Assembly: GCF_020382885.2 (NCBI RefSeq)
Contig: NC_058496.1
Coordinates: forward strand, 15,666,501-15,730,500
Direction: 5' to 3'
Source of the DNA: Scatophagus argus
Lineage: Eukaryota > Chordata > Actinopteri > Scatophagidae
DNA length: 64,000 nt
Shown one piece after another: positions 14,721-25,082 of this stretch. The notes under the pieces were generated by a model that was given only the letters and a program-made list of their open reading frames with translations, searched no databases and had not been told where the DNA came from. The number at the start of each line of letters is the position of its first letter. Position 1 is the stretch's first letter. The translations under genes were made by a program, and so were the position numbers.

Positions 14721-15957
14721 ATGAGCCTCCAAGAAGATTCAGTGAAGAGTAATGGGGTTGCAGTCATGGATGGTAATAGTGAGAGGTTTGTAAAATGATG
14801 CATGTTCCCAACATGGAAAACAAATCTTTAGCTTCTTTCTAAATTTGATCATGAATTTGATTTTAAAATATGAATTTAAGAATTGCATTTCTTGATATGA
14901 GCTCATTTATGCCCTTTCAATTGTTTTCACAGAGTCCTTACTCATAAAGCACAGACTCTGTCAGACTCCACTAAATTTAACACCCACTCCACTCCAATAC
15001 CCAATGGAGAGGCCACCACAGCTGGCCTCACTACAGGGTCAGTGTCTGAGATTCATGTGATTAATTCAAACGCCGAGGCCCCGGCCGAACCTGCCAGATC
15101 TCCTGAGCTGGACGGAGCTACTGAAGGACTTTCACCAGGTAAGACAATAAATATAAAATTCTGACGATGAACTTTCAACAATAAACAATAAAATACATAA
15201 AAAAATTAAACAGAAAAAAGACTGTTTAAATGTACTCACTGTTAGATAAAGCAATGTTTTAAGAAAATGGATCTGAAGTAGTTTATTGGCTCCTCCTCCT
15301 CCTCCTCCTCCTCCTCCTGGCAGGTTTTTCCACAGTATCAGGTTTCCTTTGAACTTCACTCTGGATTATGGGGCAGAAAAGAGCATCTCTCCCACTGACA
15401 AGTTCAAAACCTGTTTCAAAAGGATCATCATGTTGTGGCTTTAAAACAACCAGTAAATTTTGATATCAATCAGTAAACTCATTAGAAACCTAAAGCTAAA
15501 AATGCTGACAGTAGCTGGTGTGGTATAGCTCGAAATGATGCCAGAGCACAGAGAAATGCAGTCAATTAACCCAGTAAAACAAATGTCAGAATTATTGTTA
15601 CTATTATTTAGAAAATATCAGTGTTCTGACTTTTAAAATTAAAAGTCCTTTCAGCTTCAGGTTTGGCATTTAGACAGAGAGAAGATCACTTTGCTAGGTG
15701 GTCGTCATTCTTTGGCATGCAGTATTGAAGGTCTGAGAGTGTGAGTGTGTCGCGCGAGCAACACGCACTCGTGGATAATAAAAACAAGGAGGATAAAATA
15801 CGTGAAACTGGAATTTTACTGGGTTATACAGGGGAGGGAAATTGCTATTTAAAAATTAAAATCTGAACAGGTTTAATGCATCTGAAACAGCAATGTTTCA
15901 AATAACAGCACATAACAGGAGGTAGCTTTGTGTATCTCTGGAAAAGAATTATAGCAT

Positions 15958-16020
<63 letters not shown>

Positions 16021-19000
16021 AGTGAGTAAGTAACTTAAGTCTATTGTCGTGTAGTAAATCAATATTTCTTTTACAGCTAACCAAACTTGATTGGTAGGTA
16101 GGCAAATTCTTCAGTATTCTTTTTTGTCTCACATAACAGTGTAACATTTCACTGTTCACTGCACGACCAGCAAAGCTTGACATTAATGGGGCATAAATGT
16201 GGTTTCCCCTGCTGTCCCAATACAGAAGAACCAAAGGCAGTTCCCCTGTCGAGGACGAATGTGGCATCAACTCTGGCCCCAGCTGACCAGCTATGGTGCA
16301 CCCGCAGAGACGAGGCAGTCAGGCTGAGGATGGAGGGCTCAGGCTCGGCCTCAGACACTCCCATCACCGTCCATCAGATGTTCCTGGAGACGGTGGAAAC
16401 GTACGGGGATCATACAGCTTTGGCTTTCAAAAAAGACGGCCAGTGGGTGACCATGACGTACAGACAATACTATGATCAGTGCCGGGCAGCTGCAAAAAGT
16501 TTCCTCAAGGTTTGTATGTGTGCAGATGAATTTATTCTCTTATTCTCTACTCTCTGGTGTGAGATCTGTCTGTCTGAAAAATAACACTTGGGCGTGTGAA
16601 GTTCACACCTTGCGTTACGTCTCCTGTTTCACGGACATGTTTATGTTCCATGAGGTGGAGGGACTTTTAAAACGAGATGTAGGTCAAGAGTAACAGAGGC
16701 ACTGTGCCGCATTGTCATTAAAGATGCATGTTCTTTAAAAAATAAAACATACAGTTGTCTTCTTTTAGTTGGGGCTGGAGCGTTACCATGGGGTGGCCAT
16801 CCTGGGATTCAACTCCCCCGAGTGGTTCATCTCCGACATCGGCTGCATCTTTGCCGGGTGAGATTACGGTTAAGGATCTTCCACTTTTGTACTTTAGATG
16901 CCTCAGCGTTGTTTCTCCTGACGATGCATATTTATCTCTGCCCATGTTTATCTCATAGTCCGTCTCTGTGTCTCTGTCCACTCCTGCATGGGCTGAAGTT
17001 TACAGCGTGAACAAATCTAATGTTGGTGTTAGACATTTCTTCACTGCTCTCAAGAAAATTATTCTCCTGTTTGTGATTTGTGCCACAGTGGTCTGGCAGC
17101 TGGAATTTACACCACCAACTCACCTGAAGCTTGTCAGTATGTGGCTGCCAACTGTGAGGCCAACATCCTGGTTGTGGAGAACCAGAAACAGCTTGACAAA
17201 ATCCTGCAGGTCAGGAGCACCAGCCCTCAATGTGCCTGAGATAACTATGTGGAAAACTAGAACAAAAATGTGTCCTCATGTGACTTAGTTCAATTTGTCT
17301 TTTTCAACAGGTTAAAGATCACCTACCTCATCTGAAAGCCATTGTCCAGTATAAAGGCGAGCTGCAACAGAAAGCACCATTCCTGTATACAGTATGTTCA
17401 CTAAGCAAACACACTGATGAAGCAGAAAAGTCACATCTGAAACAACACCTTATGTGTGCAGTCGCGCCGTCCATCCTTCAAAGGAAGGATGGATTATTTT
17501 TCTTTCTCATGGTGTAAGATTTGCACTTGTTTTTAGATGAATGTAACTGAAGTCCAATGTATTGAACTTTGCTGTCTGTTTTAAGACCCACTTTTCTAAT
17601 GTGTCTTAACTCTGCAGTGGGCAGAGTTCATGAAGGTGGGAGAGGATGTGCCTGAGGAGCAGCTGAATGCTGTGATAGACAGTCTTCGGGCTAACGAGTG
17701 CTGTACTCTCATCTACACCTCTGGAACCACTGGGAACCCTAAAGGAGTCATGCTGAGCCATGACAATGTGAGTTATCCAGATAAGATGCTTTCTTTTCAG
17801 AGAAATGATTGTTTTGACACAACTTCATCATTTGATGATGAAGGTGCAGTTCTGGCCTCCTCTGCACTGTCTAGACTGCACCACCGTCTCATGAACCCTG
17901 GTTAGAGGATGTAAAGACGCACCTCAAACTCATACAGCTAAGCCATCCCAGCACTGGCTCAGTCAGATGGTTTTATTAGATCTGGCAACTTTATCTGCTT
18001 TATTTTCAGAATGTCATTATTTTTTTTATTGTGCTTGTGTGGGATGAATGTTGGTGTGTGTTGTGAGTGAGTCTGTGTTAACAGTTCGTTTTGTATTTTC
18101 AATAAAAAAAAGTTTCTGATGATTTCTCTGTCACTTTTTATGTGCAGCTGACATGGACAGCCCATTCGGCCCTTTCCACAGTAAATCTTAAAAAAGCTGA
18201 GGAAGTGGTTGTCAGTTACTTGCCACTTAGTCACGTGGCAGCCCAGATGTTTGACATGTGGATCTCTATGTGTATTGCGTGTACCACCTACTTTGCGGAG
18301 CCAGACGCCCTCAAGGTAAGGATGCCTGCAGTTGTAAACATGGAACTGATGATGAAGGTTCCCCGTTTTGACTAAAATCCCCGTTCATTTTCCCAGGGCT
18401 CCTTAGGAACCACACTGAAAGAGGCTCGTCCAACTTGTTTTCTGGGGGTTCCTCGTGTGTGGGAGAAGATGCAGGAGAAGATGAAAGCTGTTGGTGCTAA
18501 GGCATCCCCCCTGAAGAAGAGAGTGGCGGACTGGGCCAAGTCCATAGGCCTGCAGTACAACCACAGTCTCATGAACGGGTGAGGGCAGCATGATGATGAC
18601 TGATGATGATGCGAACTGTTTTTATCAAAAATCTGAATGCAGAATACGCTGTTACACCTATTTTCTTGTAAATGATGTCATCTTTTCTTGTAATAATGAT
18701 AGTAAGTCTTAATTATGATATACAGCCTGCATTAGTTTTCTTGTGGTGAATGCTGTGTGCTTCCATATACAGTGGCTTGCGAAACTATTTGGCCCCCTTG
18801 AACTTTGTGACCTTTTGACACATTTCAGGCATCAAACATAAAGATATAAAACTGTAATTTTTTGTGAAGAAACAACAACAAGTGGGACACAATCATGAAG
18901 TGGAACAAAATTTATTGGATATTTTTAACTTTTTTAACAAATAAAAAATGAAAAATTGGGTGTGCAAAATCATTCAGCCCCATTGAGTTAATACTTTGTA

Positions 19001-22000
19001 GCGCCACCTTTTGCTGCGATTACAGCTGCAAGTCGCTTGGGGTATGTCTCTATCAGTTTTGCACATCGAGAAACTGATATTTTTGCCCATTCCTCCTTGC
19101 AAAACAGCTCGAGCTCAGTGAGGTTGGATGGAGAGCGTTTGTGAACAGCAGTTTTCAGTTCTTTCCACAGACTCTCAATTGGATTGAGGTCTGGACTTTG
19201 ACTTGGCCATTCTAACACCTTGATATGTTTTTTGGTGAACCATTCCATTGTAGCTTTTGCTTTATGTTTTGGATCGTTGTCTTGTTGGAAGACAAATCTC
19301 CGTCCCAGTCTCAGGTCTTTTGCGGACTCCATCAGGTTTTCTTCCAGAATGGTCCTGTATTTGGCTCCATCCATCTTCCCATCAATTTTAACCATCTTCC
19401 CTGTCCCTGCTGAAGAAAAGCAGGCCCAAACCATGATGCTGCCACCACCATGTTTGACAGTGGGGATGGTGTGTTGAGGGTGATGAGCTGTGCTGCTTTT
19501 ACGCCAAACATAACATCTTGCATTGTTGCCAAAAAGTTCGATTTTGGTCTCATCTGACCAGAGCACCTTCTTCCACATGTTTGGTGTGTCTCCCAGGTGG
19601 CTTGTGGCAAACTTTAAACGACACTTTTTATGGATATCTTTAAGAAATGGCTTCCTTCTTGCCACTCTTCCATAAAGGCCAGATTTGTGCAGTATACGAC
19701 TGATTGTTGTCCTATGGACAGATTCTCCCACCTCAGCTGTAGACCTCTGCAGTTCATCCAGAGTGATCATGGGCCTCTTGGCTGCATCTCTGATCAGTCT
19801 TCTCCTTGTATGAGCTGAAAGTTTAGGGGGACGGCCAGATCTTGGTAGATTTGCAGTGGTCTGATACTCCTTCCATTTCAATATTATTGCTTGCACAGTG
19901 CTCCTTGGGATGTTTAAAGCTTGGGAAATCTTTTTGTATCCAAATCCAGCTTTAAACTTCTCCACAACAGTATCTCAGACCTGCCTGGTGTGTTCCTTGT
20001 TCTTCATGATGCTCTCTGCGCTTTAAACAGACCTCTGAGACTATCACAGTGCAGGTGCATTTATACAGAGACTTGATTACACACAGGTGGATTCCATTTA
20101 TCATCGTTAGTCATTTAGGTCAACATTGAATCATTCAGAGATCCTCACTGAACTTCTGGACAGAGTTTGCTGCACTGAAAGTAAAGGGGCTGAATAATTT
20201 TGCACGCCCAATTTTTCGTTTTTTTATTTGTTAAAAAAGTTTAAAATATCCAATAAAGTGGGTTCCACTTCATGATTGTGTCCCACTTGTTGTTGATTCT
20301 TCACAAGAAATTACAGTTTTATATCTTTATGTTTGAAGCCTGAAATGTGGAAAAAGGTCACAAAGTTCAAGGGGGCCAAATAGTTTCGCAAGCCACTGTA
20401 TACCAAAGTGTTGGACAAGATTTTGACCTAATGATGGCGCTAGATGTTAAGTCATGGGATCATCAAAGTAGTAACAGTTGAGGGGAACATTTTCATACCA
20501 TGTATTCAATATTGAGTAATTTCACTAAAAGCCACAAAAATTTGGCATAGGCATAGTTTATTGTGCATAGTGCTAGATGAAAATCAGCTATCATTGAAGT
20601 CAGTCATGAATGTCTCTACATTGGTGGACCACTGACTGACATTGCTATCTTGGCCATGGTTCACTTTAGGGACAGTTCATAACAAATTTTCTCCTCAAAA
20701 ATATAACCCGTGTGTAAATTTAGCTAATCTTTTGTGTTACAGGGAGAATCTGGTGCCGTGGGGCTTCATGCTGGCTGACAATCTGGTCTTTAAGAGGGTG
20801 CGTGCTGCTTTGGGCTTAGACCGCTGCAAGATCTGCTTCACAGGTGCTGCCCCCATCACCAAAGACACCCTGGATTACTTCATGAGCCTGAACATCCCCG
20901 TGATGGAGCTGTATGGCATGAGTGAAAGCTCCGGCCCACACACCGTCTCCTCTAATGAAGAATACCGCATCACAAGGTCAGCAACAAAGCATTATGGAAG
21001 AAGTCGACTGTAATTATAATATGTAAAGATGTTGTGACAAATGAGTAAGTTTGAAAATAAAAACAATCTGGTGGTATGATTTTTAGAAAGAAGTGAACTG
21101 TCATCTGCTTAGCTTGAGTCTACATTAGCAGCTAACACATCTCACCAAATTGTTGACAAAGAAGGAAAATGTGAGGATGGGACTTTTATGCAACAAGAAA
21201 GACAATATTACCCCACTGCTGTGATTTTAAAAATCCATGAGCTAAAAAGTTTGGGAACTGATGGTTTAAATGATCACAAATCAGCCAGGTTATGTCTCCT
21301 TTTCCCTAAAAATGTTTTAATAGTTTACTGACATTATGTTATCTTATCTCTATATAATAAGTTTCAAAAGTAGGGGTGCAGTGGACTTTTGGTCAGCTTC
21401 AGGTCACGTCTTGTTTAGCGTGTTGTTGACTTGTTATGTGTCTTTCCAGTTGTGGAAAGCCAATGCCGGGCTGCACGACAAAGCTGGATAACCCGGATCA
21501 GGACGGAAATGGAGAGATATGTTTCTGGGGTCGGCATGTCTTCATGGGCTACCTGAACATGCCCGACAAAACAGCAGAGGCCATTGACCAGGAGGGTTGG
21601 CTGCACTCTGGAGATCTGGGAAAACATGACCAGCACGGCTTCCTGTACATCACAGGAAGGATCAAAGGTAAGCTGTGGTAGAATAAAAGCTTCTTTGCAT
21701 GTACTCAAAATTTGGTTGTTGTTCTTAAAAAGACAAATTTGGCCAATCAAATTCAGGAGAAGAACGACAACATTTTCATTGTCATTGTATTTCTGTCTTG
21801 TTTGCACAGAACTCATCATCACAGCCGGTGGAGAAAACATCCCTCCTGTTCCCATCGAGGATGCGCTGAAGGCCGAGGTGCCCATCATCAGCAACGCCAT
21901 GCTGATCGGAGACAAGCTCAAGTTCCTCTCCATGCTGCTCACTCTCAAAGTAACAGAGGCTCCGCTCCTGCAGACAGTCACAGCTACTAAATAAATCAAA

Positions 22001-22688
22001 CAAGCCCAATAACGACCCTTCTGTCTGTTTCCTCAGTGTGTGGTGGACGACAACGGTGACCCCACAGACGAGCTGAGCCCGGAGGCTTTGGACTTCTGCA
22101 AGCAGCACGGCGTCACAGCGACCACAGTGTCAGAGATAATAACCAATAAGGAGCCAGCTGTCTACCAAGCCATTCAGGAGGGCATAGAGCGCGTCAACGC
22201 CAGAGCGACGTCCAACGCCCAGAAGGTTCAAAAGTGGGTCATACTGGAGCGAGACTTCTCTGTTGGTGGAGGAGAGCTGGGTGAGTCACTGGAGTTTTGT
22301 TTTGCTTTCTTTTATTACTCTTCCTTTTGGCAGGAAAACCAGAGCAATGTACTAGAGGTGATGTTATTATTAAAGAATGCAGAAGAAGATTTTAGTACAT
22401 CAAGGTCACATCGACATGCCTTGTGACTTTGCTGCATGTCAGAACAAATGCTAGTGATGTTTGTACAACACAAACACTGACAACAATCACATCAAATGTG
22501 GTCATCAAATGCTGTCATTGTGCAGGTGTTGCTCAACAGAAAGTGAATCTTTATTTTGAGATTTAGATTAAATTAAGCTGCTTTTCTTTTTTGTCTGTGC
22601 AGGACCCACCATGAAACTGAGGAGACCCATTGCTATGAAGATGTACCAAGAGGAAATAGATGAAATGTATGCAGTGGCAAAACAGTAG
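14721..22688 (+). CDS. acsbg2: Bubblegum-type long-chain acyl-CoA synthetase, copy A
   Basis: Fourteen coding exons: 14721-14785, 14933-15138, 16226-16509, 16769-16857, 17089-17209, 17311-17391, 17618-17767, 18148-18315, 18397-18578, 20743-20976, 21450-21667, 21810-21949, 22037-22280, 22603-22688. They sum to 2268 nt (755 residues) with consistent phases. The enzyme activates long-chain fatty acids to acyl-CoA using ATP, via an acyl-AMP. The adenylate-forming family motifs are present: P-loop YTSGTTGNPKG at about 315-325, YGMSESSGP near 506-514, GWLHSGDLG near 576-584 and GRIKELIITAGGEN from about 596. The first two exons add a Ser/Thr/Ala-rich N-terminus not seen in copy B. An alternative start at 16186 (MGHKCGFPCCPN) reads straight into exon 3 and gives a 678-residue form. 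Intron 9 carries a Tc1 element. Human ACSBG2 is about 666 residues; the match was made from memory. Confidence 0.94.
15139..16185. other. Intron 2 of acsbg2 copy A with simple repeats
   Basis: Holds a (CCT)n tract at 15291-15318 and a pure (TG)28 tract at 15961-16016, the latter ending about 170 bp before the alternative start at 16186. Nothing else recognisable. Confidence 0.7.
15961..16016. repeat. (TG)28 microsatellite
   Basis: Fifty-six uninterrupted bases of TG. It lies upstream of the alternative first exon of acsbg2 copy A. Confidence 0.97.
16186..16509 (+). other. acsbg2: Alternative first coding exon of acsbg2 copy A
   Basis: From ATG 16186 the frame is open through the acceptor CCAATACAG at 16225 into exon 3, encoding MGHKCGFPCCPNTEEPK. 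Copy B has the same 324-nt structure encoding MAGKRGCPCCPNTEEPK. Preservation of length and frame in both arms suggests it is used. The Cys-rich start differs completely from the long-form N-terminus. Confidence 0.5.
18770..20398 (-). mobile_element. Nearly intact Tc1/mariner transposon
   Basis: The element is 1629 bp, flanked by TA on both sides (18768-18769 and 20399-20400). Its ends begin CAGTGGCTTGCGAAACTATT and are near-perfect inverted repeats extending about 210 bp inward, with small differences. It sits in intron 9 of acsbg2 copy A and is absent from copy B, so it arrived after the duplication or was excluded from later conversion. Its gene runs on the minus strand. Confidence 0.95.
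18988..20007 (-). pseudogene. Tc1 transposase, one early stop
   Basis: An open frame of 325 codons (19965 to 18988) carries the helix-turn-helix DNA-binding region (KKISQALNIPRSTVQAII) and the GRPPKLS linker. The DDE core has WSDETKIELF, FQQDNDPKH and SPDLNPIESLWKEL. Spacing between the second Asp and the Glu is 34 residues, the DD34E form of Tc1. A likely original start at 20007 reads MKNKEHTRQV and then meets TGA at 19977-19975, probably a CpG-decayed CGA Arg codon. The catalytic triad is complete, so only the N-terminal tip appears damaged. Activity is unknown. Confidence 0.9.
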
Positions 22689-22996
22689 ACTGTACTGCAG
22701 CCGCAGACATGAGATGCTATTGAAGAGAGGTGGTCAGGAGAAACTTTATGAACCTTGTGTTGAGTCCAGATGTCACGTTAGGAAATGTAGAAACTGCTCT
22801 TCAACTGAATGTTAAAGGGGCAAAAGACATTTAAGGGGAGAAAAATTAAGATTTGGATTGTGTTGTATTTAAGGGATCAGAGGTTTGTGCTGCTATGTTT
22901 TGAAATGTCAAGTTGCTGTTGACTGTTTGAAATTGATATTTAAGCTGTTAAATGTACATACCGTTTCACAGCCACTGTGCATGTTTTGTAAATAAA
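22689..22996 (+). other. acsbg2: 3'UTR of acsbg2 copy A with poly(A) signal
   Basis: Runs from the stop to AATAAA at 22991-22996. Confidence 0.6.
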
Positions 22997-24741
22997 ACAT
23001 CCAACTCAGAGCCAAACTCTTGCCATTCACTGTGTGGTGATTTGTACACTATAAAGGCCTTTCAGACAGGGTGCAAATTGAGCTGGGCTCACTGTGGGGT
23101 TCAGCAGTTTGTTGGCGAGTGACGCGCTTCGCTGTGCACAGCACCTTGCTTGATGCAGCAAAAAGCTGCATGGCACAGTAAAAGTGTGATGGGTTTCATA
23201 GTGCGGTGGTGCCCTTGTTACATTGAGTGACAAGGGCACCACCGCATAACTCAGCACCAAAACAGGGTAGGAAACGCTGCACACTGTCATCATTTAAGGA
23301 GCTTTCACATTTTTTACAGTTTTTAAAGGAAACTTTGTAAATCTTTTGGTCACAAGCAAATATATTTTTTGAAGCAGCAGTATGTGTTTAAAGATCACAG
23401 TTTCGGGTCACATGTTGTGCATTGAAGATAATCCCCATATGGCAAAGCTGCGTACATTAACTCTGAAGAATGCAGATGATGTTTTTCTTACAATGTCTTA
23501 AGAATATCACTAGGCTGAATTTCTCTAAAAACAAATATTTTAATTTGTGTTTCTCCACGTAGTTTGATAAATGATAAAATGTTCATTTTATGATAGATGT
23601 TTAAAGATTGTGGCTAAAAGAACAGGTACAAATAATAACAAAAAAAGGATCCAAAAAGACCTTAAAAACAAAGGGAGTTGGGAGTTGACTGCCCTCATGA
23701 ACCATTGACTGCCTCGCCAGCAAAAAACAATACGTGAGGCTTCATGTCTGCGTGTCTGATGTGGTGGTCTGTAATACGGGAGGGACATCACAGGGTACAG
23801 GGCTCTGTCCTTTCCTGTTCATCCTGTCCACATCAGAGATAACACCCCCATGATAACAGCTGCTGTTGCATGTGTTTCAGAATGTAACAACAACTTGAAC
23901 ATGGGGAGGTCGTGAAGGCTGTTGGCTGGTTTGTCGTTAAAGACAACAAGAGAGGATTTTATGTGTGTTTATGCACGTACTCACTTCTAGTAACAATTTG
24001 GTTGGTCTGTTCACATCTGATATTGTGTGCCATTTAACCCCCCATGACTCCAACAAACCATCAACTCATGGCCTGGACCTGAAGACATACTGATGCCCTC
24101 TGACTGAGGCATGGACTGAGGTAACTTTAACGCTGATCGTGATGATGTTATAACAATATAAATACAAGGAAGAGTTTATAAATGTTGGCTATTATCTGTC
24201 TTTTTATCCTTATATCAAAATGCAATCACGCCTTTTTTCCTGTAAATAAAATATAGCACGCTCTTATGTATGTGATTTCAACCAATGCTATCATGGCATC
24301 CACTCAACATCAATCAATTCGTTAGTTTGCTAACTTTCCCCAGAATAGCCTGACATGATTACAGGTCCACTGCTTTGGATTTCCATTCATATGGTACATA
24401 GTAATTTACATTATTTTACAACTGACTACTTATTATAAACTATCTGAAAGTCTTCTTATATAACAATTTCAAAACAGGTGAGATGGTAATGCCTGAAATT
24501 CTTAAACAATTTGTGAAATATATATAATATATTTTCATAATTGAGCATAACATATCATATAGCAACAGGTCAAACATTTGCTGTTTCTAGTTGTTTTGTT
24601 GGATCATATTCAAAAATAAGATTAGAGCATAGCAGTAGTTCACTGTGCAGATTCACTACCTAACAAAGTGATTATTCAAAAATGTAAAAAAGCACACATT
24701 TTTATAACCTGGTTTGGTTAAGTTGTCCAAATCATTCCTTT
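22997..24741. other. Spacer between the two converging acsbg2 copies
   Basis: This is the centre of the palindrome and is not itself mirror-symmetric. It contains the 17-bp hairpin at 23202-23246, otherwise AT-rich sequence without coding signal. Confidence 0.6.
23202..23246. repeat. Perfect 17-bp inverted repeat (hairpin)
   Basis: TGCGGTGGTGCCCTTGT at 23202-23218 is followed by an 11-base loop and its exact reverse complement at 23230-23246. The stem is GC-rich in an AT-rich setting. No T-run follows as in a bacterial terminator. It may be a MITE core or a structured RNA; the function is unknown. Confidence 0.85.
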
Positions 24742-25082
24742 TTTATTGACAGTCATGAAACATATATCACAAAGTAAACATTTCAGTATTGTCAAACTGT
24801 ACACGGAAAAGCACATATTCGAATGTATGCTTGACAATTTGTACATGCTTGTGACTGTGTACAATTCAAAATTTACAATTCATATATCAAAACATAGCAG
24901 CATAAATTTCCTCATTAAATATAACACATTTTGTTTTCCTTAATTTTGTTTTCGCAGTTATAACTTTTAGGTTAAAAGAGATTTTTATATTTATCACACT
25001 GGTGTCTGGGCTCAATACAAGGTTCATAAAGTTTCTCCTGAACGCTTCTCTTCATTAGCGTCTCATATCTGTGCAGTACAGT
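24742..25082 (-). other. acsbg2: 3'UTR of acsbg2 copy B with poly(A) signal
   Basis: Minus-strand AATAAA (TTTATT at 24742-24747) follows the copy B stop at 25085-25083. The sequence is unlike the copy A 3'UTR, so the arms have separate ends. Confidence 0.5.

Larger units (their letters stand above)
16178..22380 (+). repeat. Left arm of the acsbg2 inverted duplication
   Basis: Matches 25432-32353 on the opposite strand, exons and introns included. Introns around 16858-17088, 17392-17617 and 17768-18147 are nearly base-identical to their mirror copies. Other parts diverge: the 18579-20742 intron, the exon at 20743, and the sequence beyond 22345. The left edge falls just before the alternative first exon. 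Confidence 0.9.

Noticed and set aside
15845-16270. 141-codon minus-strand frame rich in Thr-His repeats
   Set aside because: Translation of the (TG)28 microsatellite; not a protein.
21415-21999. 194-codon minus-strand frame, mirrored at 25812-26396
   Set aside because: It lies antisense across acsbg2 exons and introns and is mirrored only because the locus is duplicated.
23202-23246. Hairpin as a microRNA precursor
   Set aside because: A 17-bp stem without flanking lower-stem pairing is too short for a normal precursor; kept only as an unexplained hairpin.
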